Of a DNA stretch of 6,199 nt, positions 1-5,496 are shown piece after piece. The translations under genes and the position numbers were made by a program. Source of the stretch: Candidatus Omnitrophota bacterium (GTDB lineage Bacteria; Ratteibacteria; UBA8468; B48-G9; JAFGKM01). A model generated the notes under the pieces. It searched no databases and was not told the origin of the DNA. It was given only the letters and a program-made list of their open reading frames with translations. The stretch's first letter is position 1. Each line of letters opens with the position of its first letter. The stretch covers positions 1 to 6,199 of the forward strand of contig JAMWCO010000093.1 in assembly GCA_023818785.1 (NCBI GenBank). The letters are read 5' to 3'.

Positions 1-698
1 GTTGGGGTAGAATAAGCCATCCTTCTCAAATTTTAAGCATCGGAGAAAAAATAGAAGTTGTTGTTCTTGATGTAAATATTGAAAAACAGAATGTTTCTTT
101 TGGACTAAAACAAAAAACACCAAATCCTTGGGATAAAATTGAAGAGAAATATCCTATAGGTTCAATAGTTGAAGGTAAAGTAGTCAATATTACTGAGTAT
201 GGTGCTTTCATAAAGTTAGAAGAAGGTGTTGAGGGACTTCTTCATATATCAGAATTTTCATGGACAGGAAGAATTAAAAATCCATCTGAAATAGTTGCTC
301 CAGGAGATACAATTAAAGTAAAGGTAATTGATATAAAAAAAGATGAACAAAAAATATCTTTTAGTTTAAAACAACTTGAACCAAATCCTTGGCCTGAAAT
401 TGCTAAAAAGTATCCTGTCGGAAGTGTTGTAACTGGGAAAATTTATCATATAACTGATTTTGGTGCTTTTGTGGAAATAGAAAAGGGTATTGATGGACTT
501 CTTCATATTTCTAACATTTCTGATACACCTATTAAACATCCATCAGAAGTTGTGAGAAAAGGTCAGAAGTTAGAATTAATGGTGTTAGAAATAGACCCTG
601 AAAACAGAAGAATTTCTCTTGGTTATAAACAATTAGGAGAAACATCAAAAAATAAGAAAGGAGGAAAAGATGAGAGTGATAATAGTGAAAAGTTATGA
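1..698 (+). CDS. rpsA: 30S ribosomal protein S1, C-terminal part (5' end outside window)
   Basis: S1 binds mRNA on the small ribosomal subunit and helps load it for initiation. The frame is open from the left edge (first full codon at base 3) to the TGA at 696-698, giving 231 visible residues. They hold the end of one S1/OB-fold domain (about residues 1-36, starting WGRISHPSQ), a complete domain (about 52-124, with EYGAFIKLEEGVEGLLHIS) and a second complete domain (about 139-211, with DFGAFVEIEKGIDGLLHIS). The linkers carry the family's PNPW sequence followed by KYPxGS. A charged Lys/Glu/Asp/Ser tail of about 20 residues closes the protein. Bacterial S1 usually has four to six such domains, so at least one and a half are missing on the left; fusion to another domain there cannot be excluded. 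An in-frame ATG at 471 lies inside the last domain and is not a separate gene start. The 3' end overlaps nagB by 29 bases. Confidence 0.95.
   Translation, partial: WGRISHPSQILSIGEKIEVVVLDVNIEKQNVSFGLKQKTPNPWDKIEEKYPIGSIVEGKVVNITEYGAFIKLEEGVEGLLHISEFSWTGRIKNPSEIVAPGDTIKVKVIDIKKDEQKISFSLKQLEPNPWPEIAKKYPVGSVVTGKIYHITDFGAFVEIEKGIDGLLHISNISDTPIKHPSEVVRKGQKLELMVLEIDPENRRISLGYKQLGETSKNKKGGKDESDNSEKL
120..508 (+). repeat. Two 261-bp S1-domain repeat units within rpsA
   Basis: Consecutive S1 domains are recognisable at DNA level with an exact 261-base (87-codon) period. CCAAATCCTTGG occurs at 120-131 and again at 381-392, and GGACTTCTTCATAT at 234-247 and again at 495-508. The bases between are diverged but align without gaps. 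This is the internal repeat expected of the S1 family, not a mobile or tandem satellite repeat. Confidence 0.8.
657..664 (+). promoter_or_regulatory. nagB ribosome-binding site inside the rpsA tail
   Basis: AAAGGAGG lies five bases before the nagB ATG at 670 and codes for Lys/Gly residues of the S1 tail in the other frame. It fixes the nagB start and means ribosomes finishing S1 pass over the nagB start site, which suggests translational coupling. Confidence 0.85.
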
Positions 699-1464
699 AG
701 ACATAGGCAAAGAAGCAGCAAAAATAGTAAAAGATTTAATTATTAAAAAGCCAAATGCTGTTTTAGGACTTGCTACAGGGAGCACTCCAATTAGTTTATA
801 TAAAGAACTCATAAGAATTCATAAAGAAGAGGGTCTTGATTTTTCTAAAGTAATTACTTTCAATCTTGATGAATATTATGGTCTTTCAGGAGGACATCCA
901 CAAAGTTACAGATATTTTATGGATGAGAATCTATTTAATGGAATAAATATAAAAAAAGAAAATACACATGTTCCTGACGGTACAATACCTATTGATAAAA
1001 TTGAAGAATATTGTAAAAAATATGAAGAAATGATTAAACAAGCAGGTGGAATTGATTTACAAATTCTTGGTATTGGTGGAGACGGACATATTGCATTTAA
1101 TGAACCTGGTTCTTCAATCTATTCAAGGACACGGCTTGTTGCACTTGATGAACAAACAATAAAAGATAATTCAAGATTTTTTGAAAAAATAGAAGATGTC
1201 CCAAGATTTGCTTTAACTATGGGAGTAGGCACAATACTGGAGGCTAAAGAAATTATATTGTTAGCAAATGGAATTAAAAAGGCAGAAGTTGTTGCAAAAG
1301 CAATTGAAGGACCGATTACTTCACAAATTACTGCTTCTGCTTTACAACTTCATCCAAAAGTAACGGCAATTTTAGATGAAGAAGCAGCAAGTAAACTTAA
1401 AAGAAAAAAATATTATAAGTTTGCTCATCAAGCAGAAGAAAAAATAAATTTAAGAATTTTTTAA
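670..1464 (+). CDS. nagB: Glucosamine-6-phosphate deaminase
   Basis: Cytoplasmic aldose-ketose isomerase/deaminase converting glucosamine 6-phosphate to fructose 6-phosphate and ammonia in amino-sugar breakdown; the reaction is reversible. The 264 residues match the family's full length (E. coli NagB has 266). Visible landmarks are the phosphate-binding loop GLATGSTP (33-40), FNLDEYYGL with Asp67 matching E. coli Asp72, HPQSYRYFM (76-84), and LGIGGDGHIAFNEPGSS with Asp138, His140 and Glu145 matching catalytic Asp141, His143 and Glu148. The lid region SRTR, LTMGVGTIL and the C-terminal TSQITASALQLHP segment are also present. The start is set by AAAGGAGG five bases upstream. Of the E. coli GlcNAc-6-P allosteric residues, Arg158 is kept (Arg155) but Lys160 is replaced by Val157, so allosteric activation is probably absent. 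It overlaps rpsA by 29 bases and pta follows after 11. No NagA or sugar transporter is visible, so the substrate source is unknown. Confidence 0.95.
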   Translation: MRVIIVKSYEDIGKEAAKIVKDLIIKKPNAVLGLATGSTPISLYKELIRIHKEEGLDFSKVITFNLDEYYGLSGGHPQSYRYFMDENLFNGINIKKENTHVPDGTIPIDKIEEYCKKYEEMIKQAGGIDLQILGIGGDGHIAFNEPGSSIYSRTRLVALDEQTIKDNSRFFEKIEDVPRFALTMGVGTILEAKEIILLANGIKKAEVVAKAIEGPITSQITASALQLHPKVTAILDEEAASKLKRKKYYKFAHQAEEKINLRIF

Positions 1465-1469
1465 AGGAG
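1462..1469 (+). promoter_or_regulatory. Stop-fused ribosome-binding site TAAAGGAG (nagB/pta)
   Basis: The nagB stop codon TAA (1462-1464) runs directly into AAAGGAG, six bases before the pta ATG at 1476. The identical TAAAGGAG arrangement recurs at the pta/GlmU-like junction (2448-2455). It supports both chosen starts and close translational linkage of consecutive genes. Confidence 0.8.
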
Positions 1470-1475
1470 TAGTGA

Positions 1476-2450
1476 ATGAACAAAATAAATGAATTTATTG
1501 AAAAAATTAAAGGTTTAAATAAAAAAGTAGTTTTTCCAGAAGGAGAAGATGAAAGAATTTTAAAAGCATCTTCAGAATTATTAAAAGAAAAAATAGTATT
1601 CCCTATTCTTATCGGTAAAAAAGAGAAAATTTTTGAACTTGGAAAAAATATCGGTATTGATAATATTACCCAGATAGAAATAATTGAAGTAGAAAATTCT
1701 GAATATTTTCCTGAATTTGTTAATAGATATTGTGAAAAAAGAAAAAATATTAGTAAAAATGTATCTGAAAAAATTGTAAGAAAACCTCTCATTTTTGGTG
1801 GATTAATGGTTGATACAGGTAAATGTGATTCTATGGTTGCAGGTGCATCAAATACAACAGCAAGTGTAATACAAGCAGCATCTTTAACTATTGGTTATCC
1901 AGAAGGGATAAAGACACCATCAAGTTTTTTTATAATGGCTTTACCTAATGAGAAAATTTATTTTTTTGCTGATTGTGCAGTAAATATATGTCCTGATGAA
2001 AATCAACTGGCAGAGATTGGAATAACTACTGGTATAAACTATAAAAAACTTATGGAAGAAGAACCTAAAATTGCTTTTCTTTCTTTTTCTACAAAAGGTT
2101 CTGCTTCACATCCAGCAGTTGAAAAAGTCCAAAAAGCAGTAAAAATAGCAAAAGAGAGAAATAATACATTTGATATTGATGGAGAATTACAAGTAGATGC
2201 TGCAATAAATGAAGATGTTGCAAAAAGAAAAATAAAAGATTTCTCTCCTGTTGCAGGGAAAGCAAATGTTCTTATATTTCCAGATTTAAATGCAGGAAAT
2301 ATTGGGTATAAAATAACCCAATATTTAGGTAATGCAGAAGCATATGGCCCTATTTTACAAGGATTTGCTAAACCTGTAAGTGACCTTTCAAGAGGAGCAA
2401 AAGTCAAAGATATCATTATTACTACTGTAATTACTTGTTTAATGAGTTAA
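1476..2450 (+). CDS. pta: Phosphate acetyltransferase (phosphotransacetylase)
   Basis: Catalyses acetyl-CoA + phosphate <-> acetyl phosphate + CoA in the cytoplasm, the partner step to acetate kinase. The 324 residues fit the short, single-domain Pta class with no N-terminal regulatory extension. Landmarks are VVFPEGEDERILKA (18-31), PLIFGGLMVDTGKCDSMVAGA (104-124, close to the family's DxxVxGA motif), SSFFIMALP, FADCAVNICPDENQLAEI, STKGSASHP, DGELQVDAA (236-243) and the C-terminal FPDLNAGNIGYKITQYLG and DLSRGAKVKDI. Ser305, Arg306 and Asp312 match Ser309, Arg310 and Asp316 of the Methanosarcina enzyme. The start follows AAAGGAG by six bases. Phosphate butyryltransferase belongs to the same superfamily, but the conserved Pta C-terminus favours acetyl specificity. 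Its usual neighbour ackA is present but two genes further on. Confidence 0.95.
   Translation: MNKINEFIEKIKGLNKKVVFPEGEDERILKASSELLKEKIVFPILIGKKEKIFELGKNIGIDNITQIEIIEVENSEYFPEFVNRYCEKRKNISKNVSEKIVRKPLIFGGLMVDTGKCDSMVAGASNTTASVIQAASLTIGYPEGIKTPSSFFIMALPNEKIYFFADCAVNICPDENQLAEIGITTGINYKKLMEEEPKIAFLSFSTKGSASHPAVEKVQKAVKIAKERNNTFDIDGELQVDAAINEDVAKRKIKDFSPVAGKANVLIFPDLNAGNIGYKITQYLGNAEAYGPILQGFAKPVSDLSRGAKVKDIIITTVITCLMS
2297..2326 (+). repeat. Perfect 11-bp inverted repeat inside pta
   Basis: AAATATTGGGT (2297-2307) and its exact reverse complement ACCCAATATTT (2316-2326) flank the 8-base loop ATAAAATA. The stem lies over the codons for the conserved GNIGYKITQYL segment, about 125 bases before the pta stop. 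It has three G-C pairs and no T-run after it, so it is not a standard terminator. It may be a chance product of AT-rich sequence or an RNA element affecting decay or translation. Confidence 0.55.
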
Positions 2451-2455
2451 AGGAG
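2448..2455 (+). promoter_or_regulatory. Stop-fused ribosome-binding site TAAAGGAG (pta/GlmU-like)
   Basis: The pta stop TAA (2448-2450) is fused to AAAGGAG, five bases before the ATG at 2461. It is identical to the nagB/pta junction and decides the start of the GlmU-like gene. Confidence 0.8.
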
Positions 2456-2460
2456 ATAAA

Positions 2461-3723
2461 ATGAAAATATTAATATATGAAGATGCGAATTGGATAAATT
2501 TAACACCTCTCACATATATCAAACCAGTTTTTGAATTAAGATGTGGATTTAATTCACTATTAGAAAAAATTATTTCTATTGTCCCAAATGATGAAATAAA
2601 TTTATGGGTAAGAGATTATCTTAAAAATTTATGTAGCAAAAAATTTAATTATAAGGTAAATAATGAAGAATTTTTAAAAGACGACCTTTTAATCATTAAT
2701 GGAAGATGGCTTATTGATAGAAAAATTAATCTAAACTTTAATGAAGAGAAAGTATATTTAAGAGATGGAGAAATAGTTTATGGAGTTATTAAAAAGGAAA
2801 ATGTAAACAAATATTGGAATGGAGATATAAACGAATTTTTAAAGAATATATTAGATAACATAAAAAAAGAAGAAACAGATTTTGTTTTAATAAAATATCC
2901 TTGGGATCTCGTCCACTATAATTCCCATATGATTAAATTTGAATTTGAAAAAAGAAATGAAAGAAAAATTTTGGGAAAATTTTCTGAAAGGGCAAGTATA
3001 TATGGTTCTGAAAATAATATTTATATTGCTAAAACGGCTGAAATTTATCCATTTGTAGTTCTTGATGTTTCTGAAGGTCCTATATATATAGATGAAGGTG
3101 TTAAAATATTTTCATTTTCAATAATTATAGGTCCTTCTTACATTGGAGAAAAAACACAAATAATGCCGGGTGCGAAAATAAGAGAAGGAAACAGTATTGG
3201 TCCAGTCTGTAGAATTGGTGGAGAAGTAGAAGAAAGCATTTTTCATTCATATTCAAATAAGTATCATGATGGTTTTATAGGACATAGTTATATAGGAGAG
3301 TTTGTAAATTTGGGAGCATTAACAACAAATAGTGATTTAAAAAATGATTATTCAAATGTTACTGTATATTTAAATGGGAAACCCGTTGATACAAAAGAAT
3401 TAAAAGTCGGCTCTTTTATTGGGGACCATACAAAAACAAGTATAGGGAGTTTTTTTAATACAGGCACAATTGTGGGAGTTATGTGTAATATAACAGCCAA
3501 CAACATCCTCCCAAAATATTTTCCATCTTTTATTTGGTTTGTAAATGGGAAGTTTATGAAAGGTTATGGCCTTGATTATTCAATTAATACAGCAAAAATT
3601 TCAATGGAAAGAAGGGGAAGAGTTCTTTTGATAGAGGAAGAAGAAGCAATAAGAAAAGTTTATGAATTAACAGAAAATGAAAGAAAATTATATATTGAAA
3701 AAAGTAGAAAGATGACAAAATAG
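2461..3723 (+). CDS. GlmU-like putative sugar nucleotidyltransferase / beta-helix acetyltransferase
   Basis: A 420-residue two-part protein of the GlmU-like family (the putative sugar nucleotidyltransferases known from Bacteroidetes, Planctomycetes and other phyla). The N-terminal half begins ILIYEDANWINLTPLTYIKPVFELRCG, as the family does (residues 3-29), and carries NGRWLID (80-86) and PWDLVHYN (147-154). The C-terminal half (about 185-350) is a left-handed beta-helix of hexapeptide turns, with GPVCRIGGEVEESI (247-260), SNKYHDGFIGHSYIGE (265-280), NLGALTTNSDLKNDY and FIGDHTKTSIGS. His275 in GHSYIGE aligns by eye with catalytic His363 of E. coli GlmU (GHLTYLGD). The canonical pyrophosphorylase loop GxGTRM is absent, so uridylyltransferase activity is uncertain. 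True GlmU makes UDP-GlcNAc from GlcN-1-P, acetyl-CoA and UTP; the substrate here is unknown. Placement after pta and nagB fits amino-sugar acetylation (inference). Confidence 0.85.
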   Translation: MKILIYEDANWINLTPLTYIKPVFELRCGFNSLLEKIISIVPNDEINLWVRDYLKNLCSKKFNYKVNNEEFLKDDLLIINGRWLIDRKINLNFNEEKVYLRDGEIVYGVIKKENVNKYWNGDINEFLKNILDNIKKEETDFVLIKYPWDLVHYNSHMIKFEFEKRNERKILGKFSERASIYGSENNIYIAKTAEIYPFVVLDVSEGPIYIDEGVKIFSFSIIIGPSYIGEKTQIMPGAKIREGNSIGPVCRIGGEVEESIFHSYSNKYHDGFIGHSYIGEFVNLGALTTNSDLKNDYSNVTVYLNGKPVDTKELKVGSFIGDHTKTSIGSFFNTGTIVGVMCNITANNILPKYFPSFIWFVNGKFMKGYGLDYSINTAKISMERRGRVLLIEEEEAIRKVYELTENERKLYIEKSRKMTK

Positions 3724-3728
3724 GAGGG
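3721..3728 (+). promoter_or_regulatory. Stop-fused ribosome-binding site TAGGAGGG (GlmU-like/ACP)
   Basis: The TAG stop of the GlmU-like gene (3721-3723) forms the first part of a near-consensus AGGAGG (3722-3727), four bases before the ACP ATG at 3732. It fixes the ACP start. This and the nagB site are the strongest Shine-Dalgarno matches of the run, in keeping with the high output usually needed for carrier proteins. Confidence 0.8.
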
Positions 3729-3731
3729 AAG

Positions 3732-3980
3732 ATGGATAATAATGAAATTATTGAAAGAGTGAAAAAAGTTATTTCAGAAGTTCTTGGAATTGATAAAGAT
3801 AAGATACAATTGGAATCAAGATTTGTTGAGGATTTAGGAGCAGAGAGTGTTCAAAGTTTAGAACTTGTTGCTGCTTTTGAAGAAGAATTTAATATAGAAA
3901 TGAATGAAGAAAAGGCTCTTGAAATAAAAACAGTTGGAAAGGCAATTGATTTCATTAAGGAATATCTTGATAAAAAATGA
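3732..3980 (+). CDS. acpP: Acyl carrier protein
   Basis: A small acidic four-helix carrier that holds acyl groups as thioesters on a 4'-phosphopantetheine arm. The 82 residues are full family length. Helix 1 is IIERVKKVISEVLGI (5-19). The attachment motif DLGAESVQSLEL (34-45) contains Ser39, and the recognition helix carries the acidic EEEFNIEM patch (50-57). The conserved ALEIKTVGKAIDFI end follows. The usual fatty-acid ACP motif is DSL; here it is ESV, so the attachment serine is kept but both flanking positions are changed. No fab gene is visible next to it, which leaves open whether this is the main fatty-acid ACP or a second, dedicated carrier. The gene sits 8 bases after the GlmU-like gene and overlaps ackA by four bases. 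A holo-ACP synthase candidate lies just beyond ackA on the other strand. Confidence 0.93.
   Translation: MDNNEIIERVKKVISEVLGIDKDKIQLESRFVEDLGAESVQSLELVAAFEEEFNIEMNEEKALEIKTVGKAIDFIKEYLDKK
3972..3980 (+). other. ACP/ackA ATGA overlap preceded by A6 run
   Basis: The ACP ends GAT AAA AAA TGA, and the ATG of ackA (3977-3979) uses the last A of the A6 run plus the TG of the stop. No Shine-Dalgarno sequence lies within normal distance; the nearest purine run, AAGG at 3957-3960, is 16 bases away. Translation of ackA is therefore likely to depend on ribosomes terminating at the ACP stop. Insertion of one extra A by slippage would join the two frames. Confidence 0.75.
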
Positions 3981-5161
3981 AGATACTTGTTATTAATTGT
4001 GGTAGTTCTTCAGTAAAATTTAAACTTTTTGAAATGCCAGAAGAAAAACTTATTTCTTATGGAAATGTAGAAAAAATTGGAGAGGAAATTTCTATTTTTA
4101 AATATTATGGAAAAGTAAACTTTGAAAAAAAACTAAAAATAAATAATCATCAAGAAGGTCTTGAACTAATTGCCAACGCACTTCTTGAAAACGAAATAAA
4201 AAGCATTAAAGAAATTAAAGGAGTAGGTCATAGAGTAGTTCATGGAGGAGAAGGTTTTAATAGTAGTGTAAGGATAAACGATGAGGTGATTAAAAAAATA
4301 GAAGACCACTTATTTCTTGCCCCTTTGCACAATCCTCACAATTTAGCAGGAATTAAAGGATGTATGAAATTGTTTCCAGAAAGTATTCAAGTAGCATCCT
4401 TTGATACTGCTTTTCATACTACTATTCCTAAAATATCTTTTTTATATGCTCTTCCCTATGACTTCTATCAAAAATATAAAATAAGGAGATATGGTTTTCA
4501 TGGCATTTCTCATAGATATGTTGCAAGAAGGGCAGCAGAGATTATGGGAAAAGAGAAATATGAAATAAACGCAATTACATGTCATCTTGGGAATGGATGT
4601 AGTGTAACCGCTGTTAAAAACGGGAAATCATATGATACAAGTATGGGATTTACACCACTTGAAGGACTTATTATGGGTACAAGGTCTGGTGATATAGACC
4701 CTGGTGCTATACTTTATTTATTAGAGAATTTAAATTTAAAACCAAATGAAATAAATGAATTACTAAATAAAAAAAGTGGATTAATTGGCATTTCTGGAAT
4801 TTCAAATGATTTTAGAAATTTACTACCACTTTATAATAAAGATGAAAAAGTAACACTTGCGATTGATATGTTTTGCTATAGATTAAAAAAATATATAGGT
4901 AGTTATATCGCTGCTCTTGGATTAGTACATGCCATAGTTTTTACAGGAGGAATTGGCGAAAATGTGTCTCTTGTAAGAGAAAAATCATTAGAGAATATGG
5001 ATGTATTCGGAATAGAAATAGATAAAGCAAAAAATGAAAAAATTGTTGGGAAAGAAGGAAAAATAAGTAAAGAAACATCTAAAATTAAAATATTTGTAAT
5101 TCCTACAAATGAAGAGTTGAGGATTGCTTTTGATACATATCAGATAATATCAAATTCATAA
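3977..5161 (+). CDS. ackA: Acetate kinase
   Basis: Transfers phosphate between ATP and acetate (acetate + ATP <-> acetyl phosphate + ADP), completing the acetyl-CoA to acetate route with Pta. The 394 residues are near the usual 400. Family signatures are VINCGSSSVKFKLF (5-18), GHRVVHGG (84-91), APLHNPHNL (115-123), ASFDTAFH (140-147), RYGFHGISHRYV (171-182), HLGNGCS, GTRSGDIDPG (234-243), TGGIGENV (323-330) and PTNEELRIA (376-384). Asn7, Arg86, His118, Asp143, His175, Arg236 and Glu379 match the active-site set of the Methanosarcina enzyme (Asn7, Arg91, His123, Asp148, His180, Arg241, Glu384), so it should be active. Propionate kinase is a close relative and cannot be fully excluded. The start is the ATGA overlap with the ACP gene and has no ribosome-binding site of its own. 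The 3' end overlaps the convergent acpS by 22 bases. Confidence 0.96.
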   Translation: MKILVINCGSSSVKFKLFEMPEEKLISYGNVEKIGEEISIFKYYGKVNFEKKLKINNHQEGLELIANALLENEIKSIKEIKGVGHRVVHGGEGFNSSVRINDEVIKKIEDHLFLAPLHNPHNLAGIKGCMKLFPESIQVASFDTAFHTTIPKISFLYALPYDFYQKYKIRRYGFHGISHRYVARRAAEIMGKEKYEINAITCHLGNGCSVTAVKNGKSYDTSMGFTPLEGLIMGTRSGDIDPGAILYLLENLNLKPNEINELLNKKSGLIGISGISNDFRNLLPLYNKDEKVTLAIDMFCYRLKKYIGSYIAALGLVHAIVFTGGIGENVSLVREKSLENMDVFGIEIDKAKNEKIVGKEGKISKETSKIKIFVIPTNEELRIAFDTYQIISNS

Positions 5162-5496
5162 TTTAACAATAAAACTATTGTAACTACATATCTTCCTATA
5201 AGTGAAAAAGTCAACAAAAATTTATAATTATTTATTTCTTCAATTAAAAATGGTTTATTATCTTTCCATCCTATTTTTATATCTTTTAAAAAAATCTTTC
5301 TTTGAATTTCTTCTGGCAGTGCTTTCCATATAGATTCTTTAAAAGAAAAACTAATACACATTTTTGCGCTATCTTTCTTTAAATATTCCATTTCAATATC
5401 TGAAAAAATTTTTCTAAAAAATCTTTCTTTATATTTATAGCATATATTTTTAAATTTATTAATTTCAACTATATCAACACCTACATTTATATCCAT
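5140..5496 (-). CDS. acpS: Holo-[acyl-carrier-protein] synthase, divergent (AcpS-type phosphopantetheinyl transferase)
   Basis: Transfers 4'-phosphopantetheine from CoA to the carrier serine of ACP. The 118 residues match single-domain AcpS length (about 120). The N-terminus NVGVDIVEINKF (4-15) places Asp8 at the Mg-binding position. FRKIFSDIEMEYL (27-39) matches the usual FxxRxFTxxE region, and FSFKESIWKAL (50-60) gives the metal/CoA residues Lys53, Glu54 and Lys58. It is divergent. The FSFKESxxKAL wording resembles the EntD/Sfp branch more than the usual AAKEAxxKAL, the Gly-rich turn after it is missing, and the C-terminal LSISHT motif is replaced by LTFSLIGRY (95-103). The start is the ATG at 5496-5494, kept because it gives the canonical N-terminus; only a weak AAAAG precedes it. 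It overlaps the upstream hydrolase by 23 bases, suggesting coupling, and is the natural candidate to modify the nearby ACP. Confidence 0.8.
   Translation of the reverse strand: MDINVGVDIVEINKFKNICYKYKERFFRKIFSDIEMEYLKKDSAKMCISFSFKESIWKALPEEIQRKIFLKDIKIGWKDNKPFLIEEINNYKFLLTFSLIGRYVVTIVLLLNYEFDII

Noticed and set aside
26..211. Open frame on the minus strand under the S1 gene
   Set aside because: It lies antisense to clearly conserved S1 domains, shows no recognisable motif, and its composition reflects the opposite strand of a real gene.
471..698. Separate 75-residue S1-domain protein starting at the ATG at 471
   Set aside because: The frame continues upstream to the window edge with two more S1 domains, and the ATG is in the middle of a domain without a ribosome-binding site.
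1397..1792. Minus-strand frame rich in Phe/Ile/Leu resembling a membrane protein
   Set aside because: It is antisense to the nagB end and the pta start. The hydrophobic look comes from the complement of Lys/Glu/Asn-rich codons.
2039..2416. Minus-strand frame of 125 residues
   Set aside because: It is fully antisense to conserved Pta motifs; no ribosome-binding site or family similarity was seen.
2965..2983. AAAATTTT-GGG-AAAATTTT inverted repeat as a terminator
   Set aside because: The stem is A-T only, sits deep in the GlmU-like gene, has no following T-run, and such runs are common in this composition.
5166..5181. ACAATA-AAAC-TATTGT stem as an ackA terminator
   Set aside because: It has six pairs with only one G-C and no T-tract after it, and it lies in acpS coding sequence.
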